From the NCBI GenBank assembly GCA_003426165.1, contig QUAH01000004.1, positions 7,501 through 71,500 of the forward strand: a stretch of DNA of 64,000 bases, read 5' to 3'. The notes beneath the pieces are model-generated. The model was not told where the DNA came from and did no database searches. It saw nothing but the letters and a program-made list of their open reading frames with translations. Of this stretch, positions 8,333 through 16,895 are shown in pieces; positions within the stretch are counted from its first letter, which is position 1, and every line of letters begins with the position of its first letter. Origin of the DNA: Candidatus Saccharicenans subterraneus. Its GTDB lineage: Bacteria > Acidobacteriota > Aminicenantia > Aminicenantales > Saccharicenantaceae. The position numbers and the translations under genes were made by a program.

Positions 8333-11320
8333 ATGGAAAAGAGTTTAAAGCCAGGACTGGCCTTACTTTTATTCTGCTTTCTCAACCTAAACTTATTTCC
8401 CCAGTCCAGCCCCACCCTTAATAAGCCACAAGAAAACTTTACCCAGCTATTGTCCAACGCCCAAAGTTTGCTAGCTGAAGGCCAGTATTCCCGGGCCCTG
8501 AAAATCCTCCAGCAGAGCCTGAACCTGGCCAGGACCGCCGAGGAAAAAAAATCAGCGCTTTTCTACCTGGCTGAAACCAATGCCAGCCTCGGCCAACTGC
8601 CCCAGGCCAGCGAAAGGTACGTCCAGTGTCTTGAATTAGCCAGGAAACTGGCCGATTCGGCCACAATTCAATACTGCCAGAAAGCTATAGAAATAATTGA
8701 TCTGTTTAATAAGGCCAAAGAGCTACGTCAAGATAAAAAGTGTTCGGAAGCAATCGAAACTCTGAATAGAGCCATTGTCATCTGTAACGAGATTAAAAAC
8801 GATACTCTTAAGATGAAATGCCTGCGGCGGAAAAGCCTTTGCTTGCTTGATATGAATGATTCGGAAAATTATCTAAAAGTAAATATCGAAGCAAACACAA
8901 TTGCCAAAAAATTAAAAAATGCTTATGAAATTATAATAACGCTAAATAATATCGGACACTGGTACTTTTCTATAAATAACATAAATTTAGCCATTGACTA
9001 TTTTACCCAGGCCATTTCATACATCAATGAAGATACTCTGCCCCAGGACATTTTTGATATATATTATAACCTGGGTACTGTATACAATGAAATTGGAAAT
9101 TTCGACCGGGCCATTGAATACTTCAACAATGCTCTGGCCATAATCTCCAATGACAGAACCAACCCATACTATTCAGCCACCCTGATCGGGCTGGGATTCA
9201 GTTATGTTAAAAAGGGCCTATCCACGGGGAGCCGTGAAGATTACGACCGGGCCTTTGACTGCTTCTCTCAAGCCCAGCAGATAGCAGCCAAAACCGGAAA
9301 CAAGAATTATGAGGTTATCACCTATAACAACCTCGGTTCCCTCAAGGCCCACCTGGAAGAAAACCTGGATGCCCTCTATTACTTAAACAAGGCCCGGGCC
9401 CTGGCCGAGGAACTAAAACTAAATTCTTATCTGGCTTCAATATACACAAATATCGGAATAATCTACGGCCGCCTCGGGGATTACCAGAACTCCACGCTCT
9501 TTTATGACAAGGCTATCAACCTGGCCGTAAACGAGAACGAAAATCGCTACCTGTGGGAAAGCTACCTGGAAAAAGCCAACCTGCTCAGAAAGCAGGGGCA
9601 GCCCGAGGAAGCAAAATTTTACTACTTGAATTCCATTAACATCATAGAGAGCCTGCGCAGCCAGCTTCTGACCGAAGAAGACAAGGCCAGCTTCTTCGGA
9701 AGCGATAAGAGGCTCGATGCCTACTACAACCTGACCGACCTGCTGATCAACCAGCAAGAAAAGGGTTCAAGCCAGTCAACCCTGGGCCAGGCCTTCAATT
9801 ACATGGAAAGAGCCAGGGCCCGGGCTTTCCTGGAGAGCATCGAAGCTTCAAAGGTCAGCCAGCAGTTTCCGGTCGATATCCGCCTGGCCAACAGGGAAAA
9901 GGAGCTGATGAGCGACCTGTCCAGGATTTATACTAGGTTGATAACTCCGGAGGTAGAAGATAAAGAAAGGACCGCCCTCCTGGACCAGGTCAAACGCCTG
10001 GAAGAAGACCTGGAAAATGTCAGGCGACAGATCAGGTCCAAAAACCCGGCCTTCGCCAACCTGGCCTACCCGGAAGTCATAACTTACGAGCAGGCCCGGA
10101 AGGAGTTCGTTGACTGGAAAACGGCAGTTTTTGCCTTCCTGGTGGGAAAGGATTCTGCCTACGCCTTTTGCCTTACGAGGAAAGGACTGAAGGTCTATCC
10201 GGTCCCGGCCCAAAAAGAACTGAGGGAAATGGTCACCCGCCACCGCCGGGCCATCTCGGATACGGATAATCAGGATTTCAGCAGCGGTTACACACTCTAT
10301 AAAGCCCTGATTGAACCTGGCCTGGAAAATGGCCTTAAAAATGGCTTAAATAAATTGCTGATCGTCCCGGACGATATTCTGACCATTCTTCCCTTTGAAA
10401 CCCTGGTTCTTTCCAGCCAGCCGGCCGACTGGCTGGTAAGGCATTACACCATAAACTATGCTCCCTCTCTCAGCTCACTCAAGGGACTCGCCCATAAACA
10501 GAACCGAAAGGACCGCAAGAAACCGTCCTATAACCTCCTGGCCATAGGCGATCCTTATTACGGCGAGCTGGAAGAAAAATACTCCGAGCTGTCCACCAAG
10601 ACTATCTTCCAGAACCTCTACAGCCTGTCCGACATGAAGTTTTACCGGCTCCGGTACTCCGAGGAAGAGGTCCGCAGGATTTCCGGCCAGATACCAAAGT
10701 CCAGGATGCTGACCAGGGAAAGGGCTTCAGAAGACCTGGTCAAGAGGGCCAACCTGGCCGATTACCGAATTCTGCATTTTGCCGCTCACGGGCTCATCGA
10801 CGACCAGAAACCGGCCCGCTCGGCCATCGTCCTGACCCTGGACAATGACCCGGCTGAAGACGGCTTCCTGCAGATGAGGGAAATCCTTAACCTCAAGCTG
10901 AATGCCGACCTGGTTGTCCTATCCTCCTGCCAGACCGGCCTGGGGCAATTCATCCGGGGCGAAGGTATAGAAGGACTCAGCCGGGCCTTTTTCTATGCTG
11001 GAGCTTCCTCCGTCCTGATGAGCCTCTGGACGGTTAACGACCAGGTGGCCAGCCAGTTCATGGATAGATTCTATCTTCATCTCAAGCAATCCGAGAGCCA
11101 GGCCGAGGCCCTGCGGGCGGTCAAGCTGGAAATGATTGAGTCCGGAGTGGTCTCCCACCCCTTCTACTGGGCGCCCTTCGTCATAAACGGCGACGGAGAC
11201 CTGAAAATGTTTGTGCCCGGCTACCAGACTCCCCTGGTGATAGGACTATCTGTCCTGGGACTGACCCTGGGAGCCCTTATCTTCCGAAAGAAGCTGTTCA
11301 ACAACAAAAAGGGGCACTGA
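8333..11320 (+). CDS. Exported TPR-CHAT protein (caspase-like protease candidate), membrane anchored
   Basis: 995 residues. The signal peptide (about 1-25) is followed by many tetratricopeptide repeats (about 30-480), a helical linker, and a C-terminal CHAT domain (about 590-960). The catalytic pair is His819 in HFAAHGL and Cys866 in SSCQTG, as in caspase HetF-associated proteases. A single hydrophobic segment near residues 965-985 followed by Lys/Arg residues suggests that the CHAT domain is held outside the inner membrane with a short cytoplasmic tail. CHAT proteases act in defence and signalling; TPRs bind partners. The start has GGGGAGG 9 nt upstream. Downstream are an ECF sigma/anti-sigma pair and a second TPR-CHAT gene facing back, so a role in proteolytic control of the sigma factor is an attractive inference. 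The substrate is unknown. Confidence 0.88.
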   Translation: MEKSLKPGLALLLFCFLNLNLFPQSSPTLNKPQENFTQLLSNAQSLLAEGQYSRALKILQQSLNLARTAEEKKSALFYLAETNASLGQLPQASERYVQCLELARKLADSATIQYCQKAIEIIDLFNKAKELRQDKKCSEAIETLNRAIVICNEIKNDTLKMKCLRRKSLCLLDMNDSENYLKVNIEANTIAKKLKNAYEIIITLNNIGHWYFSINNINLAIDYFTQAISYINEDTLPQDIFDIYYNLGTVYNEIGNFDRAIEYFNNALAIISNDRTNPYYSATLIGLGFSYVKKGLSTGSREDYDRAFDCFSQAQQIAAKTGNKNYEVITYNNLGSLKAHLEENLDALYYLNKARALAEELKLNSYLASIYTNIGIIYGRLGDYQNSTLFYDKAINLAVNENENRYLWESYLEKANLLRKQGQPEEAKFYYLNSINIIESLRSQLLTEEDKASFFGSDKRLDAYYNLTDLLINQQEKGSSQSTLGQAFNYMERARARAFLESIEASKVSQQFPVDIRLANREKELMSDLSRIYTRLITPEVEDKERTALLDQVKRLEEDLENVRRQIRSKNPAFANLAYPEVITYEQARKEFVDWKTAVFAFLVGKDSAYAFCLTRKGLKVYPVPAQKELREMVTRHRRAISDTDNQDFSSGYTLYKALIEPGLENGLKNGLNKLLIVPDDILTILPFETLVLSSQPADWLVRHYTINYAPSLSSLKGLAHKQNRKDRKKPSYNLLAIGDPYYGELEEKYSELSTKTIFQNLYSLSDMKFYRLRYSEEEVRRISGQIPKSRMLTRERASEDLVKRANLADYRILHFAAHGLIDDQKPARSAIVLTLDNDPAEDGFLQMREILNLKLNADLVVLSSCQTGLGQFIRGEGIEGLSRAFFYAGASSVLMSLWTVNDQVASQFMDRFYLHLKQSESQAEALRAVKLEMIESGVVSHPFYWAPFVINGDGDLKMFVPGYQTPLVIGLSVLGLTLGALIFRKKLFNNKKGH

Positions 11321-11365
11321 CCCGCCGTCATCCCGAATCCCTGAATTTTTCCCGCCTATGAGAAT

Positions 11366-11394
11366 TTTTCTTTGTTTCCAGCATCTATTATAAT
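11366..11394 (+). promoter_or_regulatory. Promoter of the ECF sigma gene (consensus -10, weak -35)
   Basis: TATAAT at 11389-11394 with a poor -35 (TTTTCT, 11366-11371) 17 nt upstream. Predicted start near 11401, about 20 nt before the ATG. An activator or an alternative sigma factor could make up for the weak -35. Confidence 0.4.
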
Positions 11395-11419
11395 CGAACC
11401 TTAAAACACCGAGCCTGAG

Positions 11420-11962
11420 ATGCTATCGCGGCAGAGAAAAGAGCGGGAATTTCAGAAAATCCTGGATGATTTTTCTGTTTTCATTCGTTCCCTGGTCCTG
11501 AGATACAGGCTGGACAGACTGGGCCTGGATGCCGACGACCTGGTCCAGGAGATCCGCCTCAGACTCTGGAAAATTATCGACGATGAGAAAAATATCCACA
11601 ACCCGGCGTCCTATATAAAGAAGGTGGTGGAGTCAGCCGTGATCGACCAGATCAGGAAAATCAGGAGAGAAGAAGAGGTGGTCATTTCCGAGAAGCAAAA
11701 GCTTATTTCCGAACTCGAGCCCAGGGCCAGCCATTATGCCGATCCCCCGGGTTCAATTAAAGACTACCTGTTAAAGGCAGCCGACAACCTGATGGACTCC
11801 AGGAAAACGGTAGTCAAACTATACCTCCTGAACATGAGCCTGCCAGAAATTTCCGCCTATCTGAACTACAGTCCAGCCAAGACCAGAAACCTCCTCTATC
11901 GGGGACTGGCTGACTTAAAGGCCATTTTACGAAAAATGGGGTTCAATCATGAAAAGATTTGA
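11420..11962 (+). CDS. ECF-type RNA polymerase sigma factor
   Basis: 180 residues, the size of an ECF sigma factor. Region 2 lies near residues 10-75, with the conserved DADDLVQEIRLRLW core-binding helix. Region 4 lies near residues 125-172, with a helix-turn-helix (LPEISAYLNYSPAKTRNLLYRG). It would direct RNA polymerase to a specific promoter set. Its 3' end overlaps the next gene by 14 nt, which encodes a one-TM protein with a zinc-binding anti-sigma motif, so the two form a sigma/anti-sigma pair. It is flanked on both sides by exported TPR-CHAT genes. No SD of good quality is seen before the ATG at 11420, although GAG-rich sequence is present. Confidence 0.88.
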   Translation: MLSRQRKEREFQKILDDFSVFIRSLVLRYRLDRLGLDADDLVQEIRLRLWKIIDDEKNIHNPASYIKKVVESAVIDQIRKIRREEEVVISEKQKLISELEPRASHYADPPGSIKDYLLKAADNLMDSRKTVVKLYLLNMSLPEISAYLNYSPAKTRNLLYRGLADLKAILRKMGFNHEKI

Positions 11963-12647
11963 AAAAAGACTCCAGGAGCTGGCTCGAACCGACCCGGAGC
12001 TTCAAAATCCCCTCGCCCGCGATAATTGCCCCTCGCCCGAGGATCTCTCTTTTTCCTTCGAGCCGAATTGCCCCCCGGAATTGAAAATCTCGATAATAAA
12101 CCATGTTTCAGGATGTCCCGCCTGCCGGAGAGAATTCGAGCTGCTCAGGGGTAGCCGGCAATTGATTGGCCGCCTGGAGGAGATGTTTGCTTCACCAAAA
12201 TCAAGATTCCTGGACAGAAGAATCTCATTCTTTGGCCTGGCCCTGCCCTGGTGGAAAATGGCCTCGGTCCTTATAACTTTACTGGCCTTTATTTCTATAT
12301 TTTACCTGGGATTCAACCACCTGAATTCTCTCAAAGAAGAGAGAAAAATTGCCACCGCCGAGCAGGTCATCCTCTACGAGGAGGTGAGCTGGCCACAACC
12401 GGCCGTGATCAGACTGGGCTGGAAATCTGCCAGAGACGGCCTGTTTTACCGGGTGGAAGTTTACGACCAGAATATGTATCTTCTCTGGCAGAGCCCGTTG
12501 ATTTCTGAAAACAGGCTGGAACTACCGGGCTCGGTGCTCGATTCCCTGAAAGATTATCAACACTTCTTCTGGCAGCTACTAATTTACAGCGGTCAAAATA
12601 AAGTCATTGAGTCCGAGGTCAGAAAGGTCCGCCTGGTGTCTCAGTAA
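11949..12647 (+). CDS. Membrane anti-sigma factor with zinc-finger motif and exported C-terminal domain
   Basis: 232 residues. The cytoplasmic N-terminus carries His52-x3-Cys56-x2-Cys59 (NHVSGCPAC), the ZAS/zf-HC2 signature of anti-sigma factors. One TM helix spans about 103-122. The exported C-terminus (about 140-230) is beta-rich, FN3-like, and includes a WQSPL/FFWQLL pattern. It overlaps the ECF sigma gene by 14 nt, the usual order for such pairs. The exported region is a plausible sensor and protease target. It resembles, by eye, the C-terminus of the second anti-sigma factor at 54999-55646 (WKxxxxGxxYxVxV...LLW...LP...Y.W..). The gene ends 7 nt inside the opposing TPR-CHAT gene. The cognate sigma factor is inferred from adjacency. 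Confidence 0.82.
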   Translation: MKRFEKRLQELARTDPELQNPLARDNCPSPEDLSFSFEPNCPPELKISIINHVSGCPACRREFELLRGSRQLIGRLEEMFASPKSRFLDRRISFFGLALPWWKMASVLITLLAFISIFYLGFNHLNSLKEERKIATAEQVILYEEVSWPQPAVIRLGWKSARDGLFYRVEVYDQNMYLLWQSPLISENRLELPGSVLDSLKDYQHFFWQLLIYSGQNKVIESEVRKVRLVSQ

Positions 12648-15490
12648 ATTCTTCCGGGATTCCCGATTAATACATAACCCGCCCAGTAATAAGGATGAGA
12701 GGTGCCCCCATTGATCATTTTTAGCTTGGCCTGTCTCAGGGCTTCAGCCCTCGACTTTCCGGCCAGAAGGCCCCGGTAGAAGTCCAGCATCAGGATCTCC
12801 GAAGCCCGGTCATTCACCGCCCACAGGGCAGAGACAACCGCCCGGCTGCCGGCCAGCAGGAAGACCCGCGGCAGGCCGATAATTCCCTCCATCCTTTCAA
12901 TACTTCCGCGACTGCTCTGACAGGAGGCCAGGACCACCAGTTCCGAACTTAGCCGGAGGGTATAAATTTCCCTGACAGTCAAGAACCCGTCCTCGGAGCT
13001 CTGTTTAGAAGAAGACAGCACCAGCGACGAGCGCTGCGGAAATTTCTCGCTGACCAGGCCGTGGCAGGCGAAATGAATAATCCGGTAGTCGCCGAGTCTA
13101 AGGGCCTTCAGGTTGTCCTCGCTGGCCCTTTTTCGCAGAAACAGGTCATAACTCTTTACGGGAAACAGTTCCGCCAGCTGCTTCGTTTCCTTCTGGGAAA
13201 AGGGCAGGGTTCCCAGGCTGAAATCAGCCGGGGGATGTACTCCATTAATGAAATAGACCCTGGTCCTGACCTGGTTATCAAACCAATGGCTGTAGACCGG
13301 ATTGCCGAAGGCCAGGAGTTCTTTCTGGTAACTAGCAGATTTAGGCTCTGCCCTGAACCGGGTAATCAGGGCCAGGGCCGGACTGTAAGAAATGCTGTGG
13401 GTCTCAACCAGGTAGCCGCGGGTCCCCGGCTCTCCAGCGATCAGGGTTTCAAAGGGCAGGTTATTCAGAAGTCCGTCAGGCACGATAATAAGAGATGAAA
13501 ACTTTTCTGAGGCCAGTTCTTCGACCGGGAGCAGGAGCCTTCCTATTCTACTTCCAGCCAGCCTGAGGTCGTCCTCGCCAACAGCCGTCGATCCCAGGAG
13601 TTTTATATAAAGCTTCACCGACCTCTCAATTTCCTTTTCATCCGGAAGCCGGACGATGCGGAAATGGTCACGGCTGATAATGAAACAGTAAGACTCTTCC
13701 TGACCGAGAAAATAATCAAGAATTAACTGGTCTTCGGACAGGACTTCTTTCTGGATGAATTCGAGATTTGGCAAATTATTCCGTGAGTTTGTCACCGCGG
13801 CCTGCCCGCCCATCTCCCGGAGCCTCAAATACCTGTATTCCAGCTCGGCCAGGCGGCTGGATGAAGATTCATCCAGAGTGTTTTCCGGCCGCCTGAAAAA
13901 ATCATTTATCATCCGGTCAATCCTGTTTAACTCCTCAGCCTGATGGCCCGATTCCTGGGTAGATGACAACCTTTCCATCTCCTCGATCAGCACCCGGGCC
14001 TTGATACTGTTCAGCCCCAGGAAGGCCATTTCATCTGCCTGGCGTCCCTGGTACTTTAACCTGTATTTTACCAGCGACCGGATCAGCCCCTCGTAAATCT
14101 CTTTTTTTCCCCTGTCGAAACCGATGCGGAAAAGTTCCAGGGTAATACTACCCCTGACTTGATCAACGGTTTCCAGTGCCTTTTGATAGCTCTGGATGGC
14201 AGACTTATAATCACCCAACTTTTCAAAACAACGGGCCAGGCCATAATAATTGCTAAAGATCTCAACCCAGTAATCTTCTTTGATGGCTAAAGCTAAAGAA
14301 CGGGTGTAGAGTTCTTTGGCCCGGATGACCTTATTTTCTCTAAGGCTAAGGGTGGCCAGGTTGTTGATGGAAGCAATAATCACCTTGCTATCCTTGAGAT
14401 GTTCTCCAAGCCTCCAGGACCGCAGGCACAGGTCCCTGGCTTTTTCCGGGTCAATTTCAAGAAGGACATAACCCAGGTTATTAAGCATCCTGGCTTCCAG
14501 GTCCCTCATTCCCGCTTGCCGGCTCAGTTCCAGGGCTGTGGACAGCAACTCCTGAGGACGCCTCCCACCTGGAAGGTCATTATTCTCCCTTTCCTTCTTG
14601 TGCAGAGAAAGGGCCAGCTCCGATAGAAGATAGATGGTGGTGGCCAGGTCCTCTCCCTTCTGGTAAAATTCCAGGGCCCTCTCCAGATAATGCTCTGAAA
14701 GTTCATACAGTCCTAATTGATAGCTATTGACAGCCAGGTTCAACAGAACAACCGGCTCTTTATGTAACAAATTTTCCTTTTCAGCCAGAACCAGGGCCCG
14801 GTCAAAATAATCATAGCTTTTGAATACTTCTCTCTTGTGAAAATGATAATTCCCAATATTTATTAGAGCTCTAAACACCTCAAAATAGTTTTTAAGACGC
14901 TCGGCTATTATTAACACCTCATTACTACAATTAAAATAATCATCGATCTTATTCTGATAATAATAAGTAAAAGAAAGCTGGAATAAAGATTTACATTTAA
15001 ATTCATCCATTTCTTTTTTGTCAGCTAATTCTATTGCCATCCTAAAAGCGGATTCTGATTCTTGATATTTCTTGTCTTCCTTTTTATTTTTCCCTTCTCG
15101 ATAAAGCTTGATTATTTTAAGGGCGGTGCTGGCATAATCCCGGAGGTTCTCATCTTTCAGTTCCTCAACCAGTGCCCTAACATAAATGAAGGCGTTCTCC
15201 GCCCGGCTGACCTCTCCCAGATTCCAGTAATCCAGGGCCATGTTCAGCCAGCAGTTGGCCCTGTAGCCTGCATCCGACCGCGTATTGGTCCCGTTAATTT
15301 CTTTTTCCAGAATCGCCAGGGAATCCTCGTACCGACCCTGCAGGCGGAGCCAGATGGCCCTTTCCAGATTGCTGTTGTGAACTGGCTGCCCTTCGGCCAG
15401 CAAGACGCCGGGCAATGCCAGAAACAGGGAAAAAATAGCCGCGGAAACCGGGAATACCCGGCAGCACCAAATCCTCAACCTTCCTTCCAT
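12641..15490 (-). CDS. Second exported TPR-CHAT protein (caspase-like protease candidate)
   Basis: 949 residues with an N-terminal signal peptide (about 1-32), a long array of tetratricopeptide repeats (about 35-460), a linker, and a CHAT domain (about 570-945). The catalytic residues are His810 in HFACHGL and Cys857 in LASCQSS. It is clearly a paralogue of the protein at 8333-11320, with the same domain order and similar blocks (LIVPDGLLNNLPFETL versus LIVPDDILTILPFETL), but it lacks the C-terminal TM tail, so it is probably soluble in the periplasm or secreted. It converges on the anti-sigma gene with a 7-nt overlap of the coding ends. The start has no clear ribosome site. A promoter at 15506-15534 predicts a leader of only about 9 nt. 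Confidence 0.87.
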   Translation of the reverse strand: MEGRLRIWCCRVFPVSAAIFSLFLALPGVLLAEGQPVHNSNLERAIWLRLQGRYEDSLAILEKEINGTNTRSDAGYRANCWLNMALDYWNLGEVSRAENAFIYVRALVEELKDENLRDYASTALKIIKLYREGKNKKEDKKYQESESAFRMAIELADKKEMDEFKCKSLFQLSFTYYYQNKIDDYFNCSNEVLIIAERLKNYFEVFRALINIGNYHFHKREVFKSYDYFDRALVLAEKENLLHKEPVVLLNLAVNSYQLGLYELSEHYLERALEFYQKGEDLATTIYLLSELALSLHKKERENNDLPGGRRPQELLSTALELSRQAGMRDLEARMLNNLGYVLLEIDPEKARDLCLRSWRLGEHLKDSKVIIASINNLATLSLRENKVIRAKELYTRSLALAIKEDYWVEIFSNYYGLARCFEKLGDYKSAIQSYQKALETVDQVRGSITLELFRIGFDRGKKEIYEGLIRSLVKYRLKYQGRQADEMAFLGLNSIKARVLIEEMERLSSTQESGHQAEELNRIDRMINDFFRRPENTLDESSSSRLAELEYRYLRLREMGGQAAVTNSRNNLPNLEFIQKEVLSEDQLILDYFLGQEESYCFIISRDHFRIVRLPDEKEIERSVKLYIKLLGSTAVGEDDLRLAGSRIGRLLLPVEELASEKFSSLIIVPDGLLNNLPFETLIAGEPGTRGYLVETHSISYSPALALITRFRAEPKSASYQKELLAFGNPVYSHWFDNQVRTRVYFINGVHPPADFSLGTLPFSQKETKQLAELFPVKSYDLFLRKRASEDNLKALRLGDYRIIHFACHGLVSEKFPQRSSLVLSSSKQSSEDGFLTVREIYTLRLSSELVVLASCQSSRGSIERMEGIIGLPRVFLLAGSRAVVSALWAVNDRASEILMLDFYRGLLAGKSRAEALRQAKLKMINGGTSHPYYWAGYVLIGNPGRIY

Positions 15491-15505
15491 CGATTGTTTC
15501 TAAAT

Positions 15506-15534
15506 TTATTATTATTTTTATAAGGGCAAGTCAA
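15506..15534 (-). promoter_or_regulatory. Promoter of the second TPR-CHAT gene
   Basis: On the minus strand TTGACT (15534-15529), a 17-nt spacer, then TAATAA (15511-15506). Predicted start about 15499, nine nt before the ATG at 15490. Confidence 0.45.
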
Positions 15535-15601
15535 TTATTTTCTGGCAATAAACAGGCTCCGGATAATATAATAATTTTGAATTTGTTTAAGGAGCTTTAC
15601 A

Positions 15602-16342
15602 ATGAATAAGACGCCCGCACTACTGATTTTTCTCACCTTGTTTCTGCTGTTTTCTTTTTCCCTGGCCACAACGCCAGCCGCTGCCCAGGAACAGCAGCTC
15701 AGGCCAGCCCTGCTGGAACAGCCGATGCCAGATTTCGCCCTGCCCTCATACCAGGGCCCTGAAGTCCGGATTTCAGGCCTCAAGGGCAAAAACGTGATGC
15801 TCATCTTTCCCCGGGGCTACGCCGCCCCCGACCGCTGGTGCACCATCTGCAACTACAAGTACGTGGAACTGGCCGAGCTGGAAAAAGCAAAGCAGCTTCG
15901 CAAGAAATACAACCTCGAGATCATTTTTGTTCTTCCCTATCCCCGCGACACGGTCAAGCTCTGGCTGGAGAGTCTGCCCGAGCAAATGGCCAAGGTCAAG
16001 AACTGGAAATACCCCGAGAACCTGGACCAGCTGGACGAAAAGGGTAAGCAATCGGTAGAACGTTACCGGCGGATTTTCCCCAAGGATTTTACAGTCAGCA
16101 AGGACAACATTCCCATGCCCTTCCCCATCCTGGTAGACGCCGACCACCAGGTTTCATCCGGGCTGGGCCTGTTCACCACTTCCTGGGGAGGGAGCCAGGT
16201 GGAGCAGAATATACCAGCCGTCTACCTCCTTGATGAGAAGGGCATACTGCGCTTCAAGTACATCAGCCAGAACACCCTTGACCGGCCGGAATACGAATAC
16301 CTGCTCAAGATCCTGGATATGATCAGGCAGAAAAAGCTTTAA
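15602..16342 (+). CDS. Exported thioredoxin-like / AhpC-TSA family redoxin
   Basis: 246 residues. A signal peptide (about 1-29, ending near PAAAQ) is followed by a thioredoxin fold of the AhpC/TSA (redoxin) type: PMPDFALPSYQG at the start, then a strand GKNVMLIFPRG. The redox site Cys-Thr-Ile-Cys lies in RWCTICNYKY, near residue 80, and a cis-Pro region IPAVYLLD follows near the end. The Cys-x2-Cys placement suggests thiol-disulfide exchange or a peroxiredoxin-like role in the periplasm. AAGGAG lies 8 nt before the ATG, and TATAAT at 15567-15572 is a likely -10. It is divergent from the second TPR-CHAT gene. The exact substrate is unknown. Confidence 0.8.
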   Translation: MNKTPALLIFLTLFLLFSFSLATTPAAAQEQQLRPALLEQPMPDFALPSYQGPEVRISGLKGKNVMLIFPRGYAAPDRWCTICNYKYVELAELEKAKQLRKKYNLEIIFVLPYPRDTVKLWLESLPEQMAKVKNWKYPENLDQLDEKGKQSVERYRRIFPKDFTVSKDNIPMPFPILVDADHQVSSGLGLFTTSWGGSQVEQNIPAVYLLDEKGILRFKYISQNTLDRPEYEYLLKILDMIRQKKL

Positions 16343-16354
16343 GACCGGGGCCAA

Positions 16355-16834
16355 TCAGTCCGGGCTGGTCCGGGCCGCGTAATTAAATTCCTTGAGCTTC
16401 TGAATTATATCTATGATTATGTCTTCTTTCCCCAGTTTAAGAATGTCCTCCGGCTTGACCTCCGGCATAAAGGGCCTTTCCCTTTCCTCAAGCTGGGACT
16501 TCTTGTTCTTCCGGCCGGCGGTCTTGAGCAGCAGCTTGAGTTCCAGCGAATTCGGCGGAAGTATGATGGTGTAATGGAAGTTGTCAATCTTGCTCTCGGG
16601 GAAATTTATCTGGATATGGATTGAGCTTTTCTTGCGGTGGTCATACTTGACCTTTATTCCCCGGGGTTCAAGGGCCTGCTCCAGCGCCTCAAAGGCCGGC
16701 TCCACGATGAACTCGCAGAACTGGTCGAAATGGTCCCTGGCTTCCTGCTGGCATTTTTCTATTATTCTGAGGTCTTCAAAATAGCGGTTGAGTTCCTTCA
16801 TCCACTTTTCTTCAATCATCTTTCCCATCTCCAT
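16355..16834 (-). CDS. Conserved-looking helical protein, unknown function
   Basis: 159 residues from ATG at 16834, with no signal peptide or membrane segment. The N-terminal half is charged and helical (EEKWMKELNRYFEDL), the middle has two strands with alternating residues (SSIHIQINFP, FHYTIILPP), and the C-terminus is Lys/Glu-rich. I do not recognise the family. An upstream in-frame TTG at 16870 would add 12 residues. The 3' end is 12 nt from the opposing redoxin gene. The next upstream gene on this strand is the glycerate kinase (62 nt away), so the two may be co-transcribed, without clear functional meaning. Confidence 0.6.
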   Translation of the reverse strand: MEMGKMIEEKWMKELNRYFEDLRIIEKCQQEARDHFDQFCEFIVEPAFEALEQALEPRGIKVKYDHRKKSSIHIQINFPESKIDNFHYTIILPPNSLELKLLLKTAGRKNKKSQLEERERPFMPEVKPEDILKLGKEDIIIDIIQKLKEFNYAARTSPD

Positions 16835-16895
16835 GGCCCTATTATGATACCTTTTGCCGGTTGATTTCAACCCGGCCTCAAAATTCTGCCAGATA

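Noticed and set aside
8333-15490. A CRISPR type III-E system (TPR-CHAT plus sigma factor)
   Set aside because: No Cas7-11-like gene, no repeat array, and both CHAT proteins carry signal peptides, unlike cytoplasmic Csx29.
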